Origin: DATFNV01 sp963827935
Lineage (GTDB): Bacteria > Planctomycetota > Planctomycetia > Gemmatales > Gemmataceae
Assembly (NCBI GenBank): GCA_963827935.1
Contig: CAWHCN010000009.1
Span: 124,001-188,000 of the forward strand
Direction of reading: 5' to 3'
Length of the DNA: 64,000 nucleotides
Part shown: piece after piece, positions 46,000 to 54,598 of the stretch
How positions within the stretch are numbered: the stretch's first letter is position 1
How the letters are laid out: each line of letters begins with the position of its first letter
Made by a program: the position numbers and the translations under genes
The notes under the pieces: generated by a model
What the model saw: only the letters and a program-made list of their open reading frames with translations
The model's database searches: none
What the model was told of the DNA's origin: nothing

Positions 46000-46443
46000 G
46001 GTGCGTTCTCCTGGGTGCGGGTCCCGGTGCGACTGCGAATGTCCGGCGGGCGGCGGCGCGGGCGGTAACGGCGGCAACTCGTTACCCTTTGGCCCCGGCG
46101 CCGGCTCGGGACTAGCCACCGGCGGTTCGCCCGATTGCGTGCCTCCGGCCCGGGGTGCCGGCGGAAGATCGGGGTGCCGGCTGGGATCGGTGACCGCGGG
46201 CTTCTCAGGGCCAGGCGAAGTGGCCAGGCCCGCCGGCCTGTCAACCCCGGGCGGCACCGGCGGCGGGGTAACAACCCTGTCCGCGGCGGCGCCGTTGTTA
46301 TCGACATTAGATGAGGCAGGGTCGGTGTGCAAGTCAAATCCGGCAGGGTCCGGCGGCCTTTGCCCGTGCCAGGCCGCAAGAACGGCACAAAGCGCCACGA
46401 CGATACCGCAGCAAGGCGCCAGCAACCAGGGTCGGCGGGGCAA
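46000..46443 (-). CDS. possible proline-rich membrane-anchored protein, in frame with downstream gene
   Basis: MPRRPWLLAPCCGIVVALCAVLAAW forms a membrane anchor, followed by about 120 residues rich in Pro, Gly and Ala. It runs without a stop into the coiled-coil gene's start. The downstream part has its own signal peptide and ribosome site, so these are more likely two genes whose separation was lost by an indel than one protein with an internal signal peptide. Confidence 0.4.
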
Positions 46444-46480
46444 ACGGAGGTGAGGGGGGACTTCCGCGCGGGGATAGGGC

Positions 46481-46526
46481 GCGAGGCCCCGGCGAGCGCT
46501 CTCCCAAGCGCTCGCCGGAGCCTCGC
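46481..46526. repeat. palindrome M after rimI
   Basis: GCGAGGCCCCGGCGAGCGCT and AGCGCTCGCCGGAGCCTCGC around CTCCCA; 20-bp arms with one mismatch. It follows the rimI stop by 16 bases and may terminate it. Confidence 0.7.
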
Positions 46527-46542
46527 GGCTAAACTCAGACCC

Positions 46543-47084
46543 TCAGTTTTCTTCGTACTGGGCAATGCGGTTGACGACGTCATCGCAATCCTCGCTCGTG
46601 TCGCCGGCCAGCTTGTAGTTCATCAGGAAGGCATCCTCGCCGCTGTCTTCATAGTAGGTGCGCAGCACGCGTACGGCCTTGAAATCCTCGGCGCGAAGAA
46701 GAGCTGCGCCGGCAGGTTGGTCTCGCGCACCTCAAGGGTGATCCGGGTGCGGCGGTGGCTGGAGAGCTTGCTGACCAGCTTGCCCACCATCTGCACGCCG
46801 ACGCCCTGGCGGCGGTAGTTGGGGTGGACGGCGAAGTTCAGGATGTGCAGCTTGGTCTTGTGCAGCTCGTAGATCATGAAGCCGACGACCTTTTCGCCGC
46901 ACTCGGCCACCATGCCGATGCAGTTGCGCTGGCGCGAGCAGCGCAGAAAGTCCTCTTCGCTCCAGGCGAATTCGAAGCTCGACTGTTCGGCCTGGAGCAC
47001 CTCGGGCATGTCGCGACGGATCATCCAGCGGATGTGGACGCGCATCAGGCCCTGCTCGGTACGCCCCGTGCTTTCCTGCCTCAT
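46543..47084 (-). CDS. rimI: GNAT acetyltransferase, RimI-like (one frame break)
   Basis: N-acetyltransferase of the ribosomal-protein S18 alanine type. VHIRWMIRRDMPEVLQAEQSSFEFAWSEEDFLR opens the fold; VVGFMIYELHKTKLHILNFAVHPNYRRQGVG carries the acetyl-CoA loop (YRRQGVG, R/Q-x-x-G-x-G/A); LEVRETNLPAQ is the usual E-VR-N-A pattern. A phase change near 46695 leads to YYEDSGEDAFLMNYKLAGD and the C-terminus ENR-AQYEEN. Length is about 180 residues. The substrate is assigned by similarity only. It could equally acetylate other N-termini. Confidence 0.8.
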
Positions 47085-47584
47085 GACGGACTCCCTCCCC
47101 TCACGGCGCGCGAAGCCCCCTCCGTGGGTGGTCCACGCCTCCGCTCACGTTCCGGTTGTGATCGGCACGAACTCAGCAGAAAGGCCTGGCGGGATGCCCG
47201 AGAACCGTCGAATCAGGATGCTGACTCCCACATCACCGCCGAATCTTAGCAATGCCTTCCCCGCGGCTCAAGACCAACGCCCGCCGGTAGGCGACTCCCC
47301 GCGAAGCCGGGCCCGAGCCGCTAAACCACAAAGCAACAGCGAGGTCAAGGCCAGCGGGCGACGGCCGAACTCGCCTGCCCCGGACGCCACGGCAGAAGGC
47401 ACGACAAAAGGCGGGGAGTCCCTTCCCCTAGCCATCGGCCCTCGTGGCCGGGAGCGCCCAAGTGATCGGGGGGCGGATAATGGGATGCGGCACAGATTAC
47501 TGCCCGCGTTCCCGATTGGCAAACAGAATCTTCGCAAAAAGTCAAATATCGACGGTTGTTCATTTCTTTTCCCAAGGCTCGAGC
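47085..47584. other. 500-base stretch without a convincing gene
   Basis: Sequence on both strands gives only Arg/Pro/Ala-rich shadow frames. No palindromic repeat or promoter stands out. It lies between rimI (start at 47084) and the DUF11 gene, which ends at 47585, so it may contain the rimI promoter region. Confidence 0.5.
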
Positions 47585-48694
47585 CTAGTTCCCGGCCGGT
47601 TTTCCCTCCGGCACCGGTTCCGGCACCGGCGGCAAGGCCGGCGGGGCTGCGGGTGTCACCGGGGCGACGGGCGCGGAGCCCGGACGCACCTCGGGGCTTC
47701 CCGTCACCCCCGATGGGACCGGGGCCGGCGGCGTTCCTTCGATGACATTGACGGCGGCCTCGGCAGTGACGGGATCAGCTCCGGCGGTCGTCACCGACGC
47801 GGTGAGGAGCTGACGTCCCAGCTGGGCCGCTGTCACGTTTAGCGGCACCGTCTTTGATTCGCCAGGGGCCAGCAGCGGCAAGAGAGCCTCGACCTGGGCG
47901 CCCTCCGGATGGCGGAGCCCGCCCGACAGGCGGGCTTGCAGCAGCACGCGCCGGAGCGGTGCCGACGTATTATTGGTCAGCTGAAGAGTGAACGTCACAC
48001 TTTCGCCGGCGCGAGCCGACAACGGGCCGGTGGCCGTGAGCCCGAGGGCCGGCCGTGCCAGGCGAGTCCGCAGGGTGCAGCTGGTCGCACAGGTGACGAC
48101 GGCGGTGGTGAGCAGGTCGCCGGCGCCACCCGGCTGCAGGCCGACATGAAGCCGCGTTTCCCCACCCGGCGCAATGCTCCCCAGGTTCCAGGTCAGAAGG
48201 TTGCCGTGGACATCCGGTCGCGGATCGGCGCCGGTGACGCTGGCGTCCTCGGGGATCTGTTCCTCGACTCGCACCCGCAACGCCTCGGACGCGCCGACAT
48301 TGCGAACCACCAGGTCGTAGACGAACGGCTTGCCCGCCGTGACCGTTGGCGGCGCCAGCTTTTCCACCGTGAGGCAAGCGGCCGGCATCGTCCCCACGGC
48401 GGCCACGCGCTGCATACCGGACCCGGTGGGCTGTCCCAGCTCGGGCAGCGGGTCCGAGGCGCGGGCGATCGGCAGGACTCCCGGCGCCGAAGGTTTCACC
48501 GGCACCACCGGCGCGATGTTGGGCGGCAAGGTATCGGTCACGGGGTGAGCAACGGCGATGACACGCGGCGTCCAGGCTCCGGGGACCGGCGTGACGCCCG
48601 CGGCTGGCGACTGGGCCCCCGCGCTGCCGATCCCGCCGGCGAGGAGGGCCCCGGCCAGCAGCGACCCCACGATGATCCGAGTGTTCTTACGCAC
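47585..48694 (-). CDS. secreted DUF11-type adhesion protein
   Basis: A 369-residue exported protein. The GTG start at 48694 gives MRKNTRIIVGSLLAGALLAGGIGSAGA, a signal peptide. After a Pro-rich stretch, two DUF11/CARDB-like beta-sandwich repeats follow: CLTVEKLAPPTVTAGKPFVY then DLVVRNVGASEALRVRVEEQIP, and LGLTATGPLSARAGESVTFTL then LTNNTSAPLRRVLLQARL. Each has the typical N-G or N-N-T-S turn. The tail is Pro-rich. Such repeats build surface stalks. It is separated from the MazG-like gene upstream by 20 bases, so it may share its promoter. Confidence 0.75.
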   Translation of the reverse strand: MRKNTRIIVGSLLAGALLAGGIGSAGAQSPAAGVTPVPGAWTPRVIAVAHPVTDTLPPNIAPVVPVKPSAPGVLPIARASDPLPELGQPTGSGMQRVAAVGTMPAACLTVEKLAPPTVTAGKPFVYDLVVRNVGASEALRVRVEEQIPEDASVTGADPRPDVHGNLLTWNLGSIAPGGETRLHVGLQPGGAGDLLTTAVVTCATSCTLRTRLARPALGLTATGPLSARAGESVTFTLQLTNNTSAPLRRVLLQARLSGGLRHPEGAQVEALLPLLAPGESKTVPLNVTAAQLGRQLLTASVTTAGADPVTAEAAVNVIEGTPPAPVPSGVTGSPEVRPGSAPVAPVTPAAPPALPPVPEPVPEGKPAGN

Positions 48695-48714
48695 GGCGCC
48701 CCCCGTTGCCCGTG

Positions 48715-49074
48715 TCAGTCCTCGACCCGGTACTTGCCGCGGCACTTCTCGACCGGGTACTTGACGGCGTTCTTGACCAGCTTAGCCCGCACCGCCTCGC
48801 TCAGGTCGATGCCGAGCGTGTTGCACAGGGCGAGCAGGTAACAGGTGACATCGGCCATTTCGTCGGCGATTTCGCCCATCTTGGCGTGATCGTTGACCAC
48901 GCCGCGCGACGCCTCGTTCTCGATCCAGAGGAAGTGCTCCATCAGCTCGGCCGCCTCGACGGACAGGCCCATGACCAGGTTCTTCGGGCTGTGGAACTGC
49001 TCCCAGTCGCGCTCATGGACAAAGCCGCCCATGGCGTCGCGCAGTTGTTGGACCGTGGTGACGGTATCGGGCAT
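48715..49074 (-). CDS. MazG-like nucleotide pyrophosphohydrolase
   Basis: A 119-residue all-alpha NTP-PPase, close to the RS21-C6/dCTPase type: VTTVQQLRDAMGGFVHERDWEQFHSPKNL, then SVEAAELMEHFLWIENE (ExxE metal site), GEIADEMADVTCYLLALCNTLGIDL (ExxD). Length and the HSPKNL segment match the small house-cleaning enzymes that hydrolyse modified dNTPs. Start 49074 (MPDTVTTV) is preferred to 49089 because an in-frame upstream codon lies 15 bases before. The ligand metal residues are all present. Upstream no gene shares its direction. Confidence 0.85.
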   Translation of the reverse strand: MPDTVTTVQQLRDAMGGFVHERDWEQFHSPKNLVMGLSVEAAELMEHFLWIENEASRGVVNDHAKMGEIADEMADVTCYLLALCNTLGIDLSEAVRAKLVKNAVKYPVEKCRGKYRVED

Positions 49075-49288
49075 GGCGGCGCGCTCCACGGGCGAGGGCC
49101 CCCGGTGCCGGACCTCACCGGCACCGCCACCCGGGCCCTAACTGCACACTCTGTACCATCGCGAGGCCGGCACTATAGCGAGCGCCGGCGGGGTGTCAAC
49201 GTCGATCAGCGGCTTGGCCCCGGCCACGCGGCCTCTTGCCGTTCCCCCCGCCATCCGTGCAATGACGGCAGGCCAGGAGGAACGACGC

Positions 49289-50287
49289 ATGGGTCTGCAC
49301 GTCACGCTGGTGCAAGGCGGCGGACTGGGCTTCGACCAGGTGCCCGCCGTCAAGCGCATCCTCGAAGCCGCCGCCGTCCATCATCCAGTGGGACGAACAC
49401 CTGGCCGGACTCGCCTCGCTGGAGCGTGGCGGCGAACCGCTGCCCAAGGCCCTGTTCGACTCGGTCCGCGGCACCGGCCTGGCGCTCAAGACAACGCTGC
49501 TGTCGCCGCCCAGCTCGCCGCGCGGCAACTTTAATGTGCAGTTCCGCCACGAACTCGGCCTGTTCGCCTCGGTCCGACCGCTCAAGAACCTGCGCGGACT
49601 CAAGGCACGCTTTCAGAACGTGGACATCCTCGTCCTCCGCGAGTTGACCGAGGACCTGTACGCGGCCATCGAGCATGAAATCGTCCCCGGGGTGGTGCAG
49701 AGCCTCAAGGTGGTCACCGACACCGCCTGCCGCCGCTTCTTTCGCTTCGCCTTCCAGCACGCGCGGCAGCTGGGTCGCAAGCAGGTGGCCTGTGTCCACA
49801 AGGCCAACATCATGAAGCTGGCCGACGGACTGGCCCTGGACGCCTTTCGGGCCGTGGCGCGGGACTTCCCCGAGCTGCAAACGCGCGAGTTGATCGTCGA
49901 TAACTGCTGCATGCAACTGGTTTCTCGGCCGCAGCAATTCGACGTGCTGGCCATGGGCAACCTGTACGGCGATATCGTCAGCGACCTGGGCGCCGGCATC
50001 GTCGGCGGCATCAGCGCCACGCACGGCATCAACGTCGGCGACGGGGTCCGCGTCTACGAGTGCTTTCACGGGCGCGGCGCGTGCCGGAAGGAAAGGCCAA
50101 TCCGGTGCCGTTGCTCTTGCCGGCCCTCGACCTGCTGGAGGCGCTGGGTCAGGGCGAGGCGAGCCGGCGCATCCTGGCGGCGCTCGAGGCCGTCTTCGCC
50201 GAGGGGAAGGTCCTCACGCCGGACCTGGGCGGCCAGGCCACGACCGTGCAGATGGCGGAGGCGATCGTGGCCGCGCTGCCGGGGTAG
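49289..50287 (+). CDS. isocitrate/isopropylmalate dehydrogenase family, NAD-isocitrate-like (two frame breaks)
   Basis: About 333 residues. It begins MGLHVTLVQGGGLGFDQVPAVK, preceded by CAGGAGGAACGACGC. After a phase change near 49390 come IQWDEHLAGLASLE, VRGTGLALKTTLLSPPSSPRG, the substrate loop FNVQFRHELGLFASVRPLKN, REL-TEDLYAAIEHEI (RExTEDLY, isocitrate type), ACVHKANIMKLADGL, and FDVLAMGNLYGDIVSDLGAGIVGG. A second break lies near 50075, before EGKANPVPLLLPALDLL. The TEDLYAAIEH pattern favours a eukaryotic-like NAD-IDH over LeuB. RLFE-type catalytic residues were not checked beyond this. Confidence 0.8.
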
Positions 50288-50387
50288 CTCTGCGGCGACG
50301 GCTGTGGTATGCTCGCCGGATACGAAACCGTTCTCGATCCCTCCCCACGGTCGTCGCGGAACTAGGCCGTCCGCCCGGAGGAGTGTC

Positions 50388-50795
50388 ATGCACCACCACC
50401 CGCAACCGCATCCGCTGGCATCGAAGGATTCGCTGGTCGGGCGTTCGACCGGCGACGCCACGCCCAGCATCAGTGCTGCCGTGCGCACCCTGGCGGCGGG
50501 GCACGTGCTGGATGACATGGTGGGCCACACCGTACTGGGCCTGGTGCGCCCGGAGGCCGCACGCGGCATTTCCACGTCGTGGGAGGGCGTTCGGCGCCTG
50601 GTCGAGCGGCTGACGGCCCTGGGCTGCTACGTGCAGATTCAGGTCCATGCCGACCAGTGTTTTTGCGAGGTCCTGCGCGTGCTGGACGGTGCGGCCGTCG
50701 CCAAGCAACTGGCCATCGCCGATGCCCCCCGGCTGCCGGAGGCGGTCGCCAAGGCGGCGGTGGTGGCCTGCCTCGAAATGCAGCCGCCCGCCTGA
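50388..50795 (+). CDS. hypothetical 135-residue protein, possibly DUF2591-like
   Basis: MHHHPQPHPLASKDSLVGRSTGDATPS is a polar leader; the remainder, AAGHVLDDMVGHTVLGLVRPE, WEGVRRLVERLTALGCYVQIQVHADQCFCEVLRVLDG and LPEAVAKAAVVACLEM, resembles the phage ABA-sandwich fold (aromatic pattern of GHxLDxLVxxxVxGxx, then a late A-xCxAxL). GGAGG lies a few bases before the ATG. That fold occurs in phage and bacterial proteins of unknown role; the assignment is by eye. A family with His-rich N-terminus would also bind metal. It stands alone downstream of the dehydrogenase. Confidence 0.5.
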   Translation: MHHHPQPHPLASKDSLVGRSTGDATPSISAAVRTLAAGHVLDDMVGHTVLGLVRPEAARGISTSWEGVRRLVERLTALGCYVQIQVHADQCFCEVLRVLDGAAVAKQLAIADAPRLPEAVAKAAVVACLEMQPPA

Positions 50796-50886
50796 GGCAC
50801 ACTCCCAATCGCAAGCGCCGAATGACAATCTCCCCTCGCCCCTGAACTGGGCAGGGAAGGTAACGAGAAATCCGCCTGGCACGATT

Positions 50887-50914
50887 TTGACACCTGGCCC
50901 GGGTGTCCTATAGT
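50887..50914 (+). promoter_or_regulatory. promoter for candidate RNA gene/MBL leader
   Basis: TTGACA (50887-50892), 16 bases, TATAGT (50909-50914). Transcription would start near 50921. Confidence 0.6.
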
Positions 50915-50920
50915 TCCATT

Positions 50921-51045
50921 GCTCGGCCCGCCCCAGGGTGGTCCGGGCCTTACAACTTGGGATTAACGCCCCTGGGGAGAGGCGTTATTTCACGGCGAAG
51001 GAGGGTAGCTTGGAGCTACAAGGGGATCCTCCTTCGCCACTTTTC
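50921..51045 (+). ncRNA. candidate structured small RNA with three stem-loops and terminator
   Basis: From the promoter, three hairpins follow: GGCCCG (50925-50930) with CGGGCC (50944-50949); TAACGCC (50964-50970) with GGCGTTA (50981-50987); and the long GGCGAAGGAGG (50994-51004) with CCTCCTTCGCC (51028-51038), which contains an inner GTAGCT-TGG-AGCTAC hairpin and an AAGGGGAT bulge. It ends in ACTTTTCTTTTCC, a terminator-like T tract. The MBL-fold gene starts about 130 bases later, so this may be an independent RNA or a leader of that gene. No known RNA class matched by eye. Confidence 0.5.
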
Positions 51046-51175
51046 TTTTCCTCCCTCTGCCACTCCCTCCTTGTCACGCCGCGACGGGCTCCAGTATCAT
51101 CAAGGCGTCGTCCCCGATGATTCTCGGTCGGTTTCGCCGGCCGGGCGGACCCACCGTCCCGAGGGAGTCGCATCC

Positions 51176-51949
51176 ATGTTTCGCTACCTCAGCGCACTGG
51201 CCGCCGTCGTGATGCTGGCCGCCGGCACACACGCCGCCGACAAGAAGCTCACCATCCGCTGGCATGGCCAGTCGTTTTTCGAGATCGTTTCCAGCGAAGG
51301 GACTCGCATCGTCACCGATCCGCACGCCATCGAGGCGTTCGGCCGCCAGCTGGTGTCCGCGGACATCGTCACCATCAGCCATCCGCACAGCGACCACAAC
51401 CGCCTCGACGTGATCGAAAACAGGGACAAGGACAAGGACAAGATTAAGATTCTGAATGGCATCAAGGAGGAGGGGAAACGCTACGCCTGGAACACCGTCG
51501 ACGAAAAGGTGAAGGGCATCCGCATCTACTCCGTTGGCACCTTTCACGACAACATGCAGGGGATGAAACGCGGGCTCAACTCGGTGATGGTCATCGAGGT
51601 GGACGGCTTCCGCATCGCCCACCTCGGCGACCTGGGCCACAAGCTGAGCGCCAACCAGCTCAAGGCCATCGGGCAGGTGGACATCCTGATGATTCCGGTC
51701 GGCGGCATCTACACGCTCAACGGCAGCGAGGCCAAAGAGGTCGTCGAGCAAATCAAGCCGCGCTACGCCATCCTGCCGATGCACTACGGCATCAAGATGC
51801 AGTACGAGGACCTGCTGACGGCCGATGAGTTCCTCGACGAGCAGGACAACGTGCGCGAGGGCCATCCGGCGGAGTACACGCTGGAAGTCGGCGCCAAGCC
51901 GCCCGAGAAGCCGCAGATCGTGCTATTGGCGTGGACGGACAAGAAGTGA
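51176..51949 (+). CDS. exported MBL-fold metallo-hydrolase
   Basis: A 257-residue member of the UPF0173-like metallo-beta-lactamase fold family. MFRYLSALAAVVMLAAGTHAADKK is a signal peptide. Motifs: TIRWHGQSFFEI (strand start), TRIVTDPHAIE, ISHPHSDHNRLDVIE (HxHxDH), IRIYSVGTFHDNMQG, FRIAHLGDLGHKL (GDLGH) and AILPMHYGIKMQYEDLL (terminal His). GAGGGAGTCGCATCC precedes the ATG. Substrate unknown; cytosolic relatives hydrolyse lactones or RNA, but this one is exported, so a periplasmic role is expected. A tandem palindromic repeat follows. Confidence 0.88.
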   Translation: MFRYLSALAAVVMLAAGTHAADKKLTIRWHGQSFFEIVSSEGTRIVTDPHAIEAFGRQLVSADIVTISHPHSDHNRLDVIENRDKDKDKIKILNGIKEEGKRYAWNTVDEKVKGIRIYSVGTFHDNMQGMKRGLNSVMVIEVDGFRIAHLGDLGHKLSANQLKAIGQVDILMIPVGGIYTLNGSEAKEVVEQIKPRYAILPMHYGIKMQYEDLLTADEFLDEQDNVREGHPAEYTLEVGAKPPEKPQIVLLAWTDKK

Positions 51950-51952
51950 ATA

Positions 51953-52085
51953 GGCGAACGGGGGGCGTCAGCCCCCCGGTTCTTCGCATCACCGGGGGGC
52001 TGACGCCCCCCGTTCGCCAGATCACCGGGGGGCTCGACGCCCCCCGTTCGCCAGATCACCGGGGGGCTGACGCCCCCCGTTCGCC
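51953..52085. repeat. palindromic repeat family A, copy 3, with tandem right arms
   Basis: A full palindrome (51953-52018) followed by two extra copies (52019-52052, 52053-52085) of the unit that begins AGATCACCGGGGGGCT and ends CGTTCGCC. The first extra copy has one additional C after GGCT. The result is three direct copies of the right arm, each able to form its own hairpin. Confidence 0.9.
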
Positions 52086-52090
52086 AGCCT

Positions 52091-52741
52091 TTACCGGTTC
52101 GTCTGAATCACATCCGCGGCGAAGCGGGCGCTGTTGCGGACATCGCGATCGGCATCGGCCTGGGCGGCCCGCTGGAGAGCGGCCAGGGACCGCGGCGAGC
52201 CGATCAGTCCCAGCGCCCGCGCCGAGGCTTCCCGCACCACCGGGCTCGTATCGTTGGCCAGGGTGCTGGTGAGGGCGTCAACGGCCTTGTCGGCCTTCAT
52301 CCGACCCAACTCGATGGCCGCGTCGGCCCGAGCCTCGGCGTTCGGGTTCGACAGGTGCTGCATGCGCCGGTCGATGTCGGCCGAACGATTGTCCGGGCCC
52401 GCCGCTCGCAGGATCGGAGCCGGGACCAGTTCAGGTGTCGCCGAGGCAACCGGGGCCGTTGGCGCGGGGGCCGTCGTGGCGACCGGCGGGGCCACGGCGG
52501 TAACCGGCGGGGCCGCCGTGGTCACCGGGGCGGGATAGCCAGGCTGCACAACCAGCGGGGCCGGCTGCACCACCACGGTCCCCGGGTAGTAGTACGGGTA
52601 GTAGGGGTAATACGGCCGGTAGTAGCCGGGACCGTAGATCGGCAGGCCGATGCCGATGCCGATGACCCAGCGGGCCGAGGCCGGACCGGAGAACGCCAGC
52701 AGCGCGAGGGTCGCGCAGGCCAGCAGCAGCACTCGTCTCAT
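52091..52741 (-). CDS. secreted HEAT-repeat protein
   Basis: A 216-residue protein. MRRVLLLACATLALLAFSGPASA is a signal peptide, followed by a Tyr/Pro-rich segment (GPGYYRPYYPYYPYYYPG) and a Pro/Ala/Thr linker. The last 100 residues are two to three HEAT/PBS-lyase-like helical repeats: MQHLSNPNAEARADAAIELGRMK and LANDTSPVVREASARALGLIG and AAQADADRDVRNSARFA. No signature for a specific family. Repeats of this kind are common in exported planctomycete proteins, where partners are unknown. The start at 52741 and the lack of an upstream gene suggest a single transcription unit. Confidence 0.7.
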   Translation of the reverse strand: MRRVLLLACATLALLAFSGPASARWVIGIGIGLPIYGPGYYRPYYPYYPYYYPGTVVVQPAPLVVQPGYPAPVTTAAPPVTAVAPPVATTAPAPTAPVASATPELVPAPILRAAGPDNRSADIDRRMQHLSNPNAEARADAAIELGRMKADKAVDALTSTLANDTSPVVREASARALGLIGSPRSLAALQRAAQADADRDVRNSARFAADVIQTNR

Positions 52742-53210
52742 GGCACACCTCCTCTGTTGGGGGCGACATCACCCGTGGGCTGCGGGCGGGTCCCATCTAT
52801 CAGCATCGTCCGGACGGTCGGGCCGGTCCAGCAATTCTTGCCGCGGCCGGGCCGTGCGGCGCGGGATTATGCCGCTTGTGCGTCGGCCGTCAAGGTCAGG
52901 AGCCGGCCGCAGCCGCTACCCACGACAAGTCCGGCAGAGTTTTCGGAACGGCTGGGTGGCACGCCCTGAGGTACTCCGAAGGGCGTGCCGTCCGTGCAGC
53001 ACGCCCTTCGGAGTACCTCAGGGCGTGCCACCCCAAAGGGCTGTCTTGGAACGATGCAATTTACGCGCAACGTGCCGGCCTTCAGCCCTCGCATCTTCGC
53101 GCCCCGGGCCCGCTGGTCCGGTGAGACGGCTGCCAGGCGCTTGATTCCCACGCCCCGGGTACTTAAGATCAAGTCCAGTTGGTGTGCACATCGCTTTCGG
53201 AGGAATCACG
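52742..53210. other. intergenic stretch with family B palindrome
   Basis: Non-coding between divergent genes. It contains repeat B copy 2 (52955-53032) and otherwise no recognised element; the two genes' promoters should lie here but none has a clear -35/-10 pair. Confidence 0.55.
52955..53032. repeat. palindromic repeat family B, copy 2
   Basis: GGTGGCACGCCCTGAGGTAC ... CTCAGGGCGTGCCACC, arms about 34 bp, centre GTCCGTGCAG. Confidence 0.9.
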
Positions 53211-54355
53211 ATGCACCGGGCGTGTCTGTTATGCCGGCCGCTGGGTCTGGCCCTGCTCGTTCTGCTGCCGTGGGGCAGTGTCCGTGCGGCGGAGAAGCCA
53301 AGCAAGGTCACGTTCGACACCGGCGACGGCGTCACCCTCCAGGGCACCTACTACGTCAGCCCCAAGGGGAAGGACGAGCCGGCGGTGCTGCTGCTGCACA
53401 AGATCGGCAGCGATAGCCACAAGGATGGCTGGGACAGCCTGGCCGACAAGCTCAACGACAAGGGCTACACCGTCCTGAGCTTCGACTTCCGCGGCCACGG
53501 CAACAGTACGGCGGTCGATCCGAAGTTCTGGGACTACGCCTACAACGCCAAGGCCACCCGGGGCAGCATCCTCGATCCCAAGACCGGCAAGAAGAAGGAG
53601 TCGATCAACTACAAGGACTTTGCTCCGAGTTATCTCCCTTATCTGGTCAACGACGTCGCCGCCGCCAAGATCTTTCTGGACGATCGTAACGACGCCGGCG
53701 AGTGCAACTCTCATTCGGTGATCTTGATTGGCGCTGAAGATGGCGCCGCTCTGGGCGCGATGTGGATGGCCTCGGAATGGAGTCGCTACTCAGCGACGGT
53801 CAACTATCCGTTTGGCAAGGCACAGGGGCCCATCATTCGAGGCATCGGCGAGGATCCCGAAGGGAAGGATCAGTATGCCGCCATCTGGCTGAGCATCACG
53901 CCGGCCCTGAGCGGCAAGATCGGCGTCGCCGGCGCCCTCCGCAGCTGGATCACCCTGGCCGGCAAGGAACACAAAGTTCCCATGGGCTTCCTCTTCGGCG
54001 ACAAGGACGAGACGGGCCAACGGCACGCCGAGGAGTTCATTCGTATCCTCAAGGGGCCCGACCCCAGGGAGAGCAAGCTCGCCTTCACCGCTTCGCAGGC
54101 CATCAAGGACACCAAGCTCACCGGCAGCAAGCTGCTGCACGACAGCCTCGACACGGAGAAGATGATTCTGACGTACCTGGGCAAGCTCCGCGACTCGCCC
54201 AAGAATTTGCCCCACAAGTGGACCAAGGTAGACCTGAGTACCACCGGTTATGTGTGGCGCTTCAATCCCGTGCGCCCCCCATTGCCGCCAAGGACGACAA
54301 GGGGAAGGCGCTGGAGCCGATCCCGCTGTCCGCGCTGGGCATCGTGCCGCAGTAG
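53211..54355 (+). CDS. exported alpha/beta-hydrolase-like protein lacking a Ser nucleophile (one frame break)
   Basis: About 381 residues. MHRACLLCRPLGLALLVLLPWGSVRA is a signal peptide; GGAGGAATCACG precedes the ATG. The alpha/beta-hydrolase core shows DGVTLQGTYYVSPKGK, AVLLLHKIGSDSHKDGW (oxyanion loop), YTVLSFDFRGHGNST, and the nucleophile elbow in VILIGAEDGAALGAMW: GAEDG has Glu where G-x-S-x-G expects Ser. The histidine side is unclear. The very end shifts phase near 54270 to give APPIAAKDDKGKALEPIP. Such enzymes may be catalytically altered or bind ligands. Function unknown. Confidence 0.75.
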
Positions 54356-54370
54356 ACGGTTTGCCTAGAA

Positions 54371-54428
54371 GTTAGCCCGACGCGCCAGCGAGGGTTCTCG
54401 CTAATCCCTCGCTGGCGCGTTGGGCTAA
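54371..54428. repeat. palindromic repeat family G, copy 2
   Basis: GTTAGCCCGACGCGCCAGCG ... CGCTGGCGCGTTGGGCTAAC. Confidence 0.85.
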
Positions 54429-54475
54429 CAAGCCGAGCCGAGGCAGCGGACCCCGCGGAACGTCCCGGAAATTGC

Positions 54476-54503
54476 TTGACAAGGGCAAGAGAGCCTCTAA
54501 CAT
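54476..54503 (+). promoter_or_regulatory. promoter for the STAS gene
   Basis: TTGACA (54476-54481), 16 bases, TAACAT (54498-54503). It lies 95 bases before the STAS start codon. Confidence 0.5.
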
Positions 54504-54598
54504 TGAGGCACCTGCTGCAGCCAGCCTCATCCGCGCGGCCGCGCTGATGGGGCAGTGAAACAGAACGCGGCGTTTCTTCGCCGAAGGAGTGTAGTCCC

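Noticed and set aside
47085..47584. Small genes in this gap
   Set aside because: Frames in both directions are Arg/Pro/Ala-rich without a fold or ribosome site; likely shadows of GC bias.
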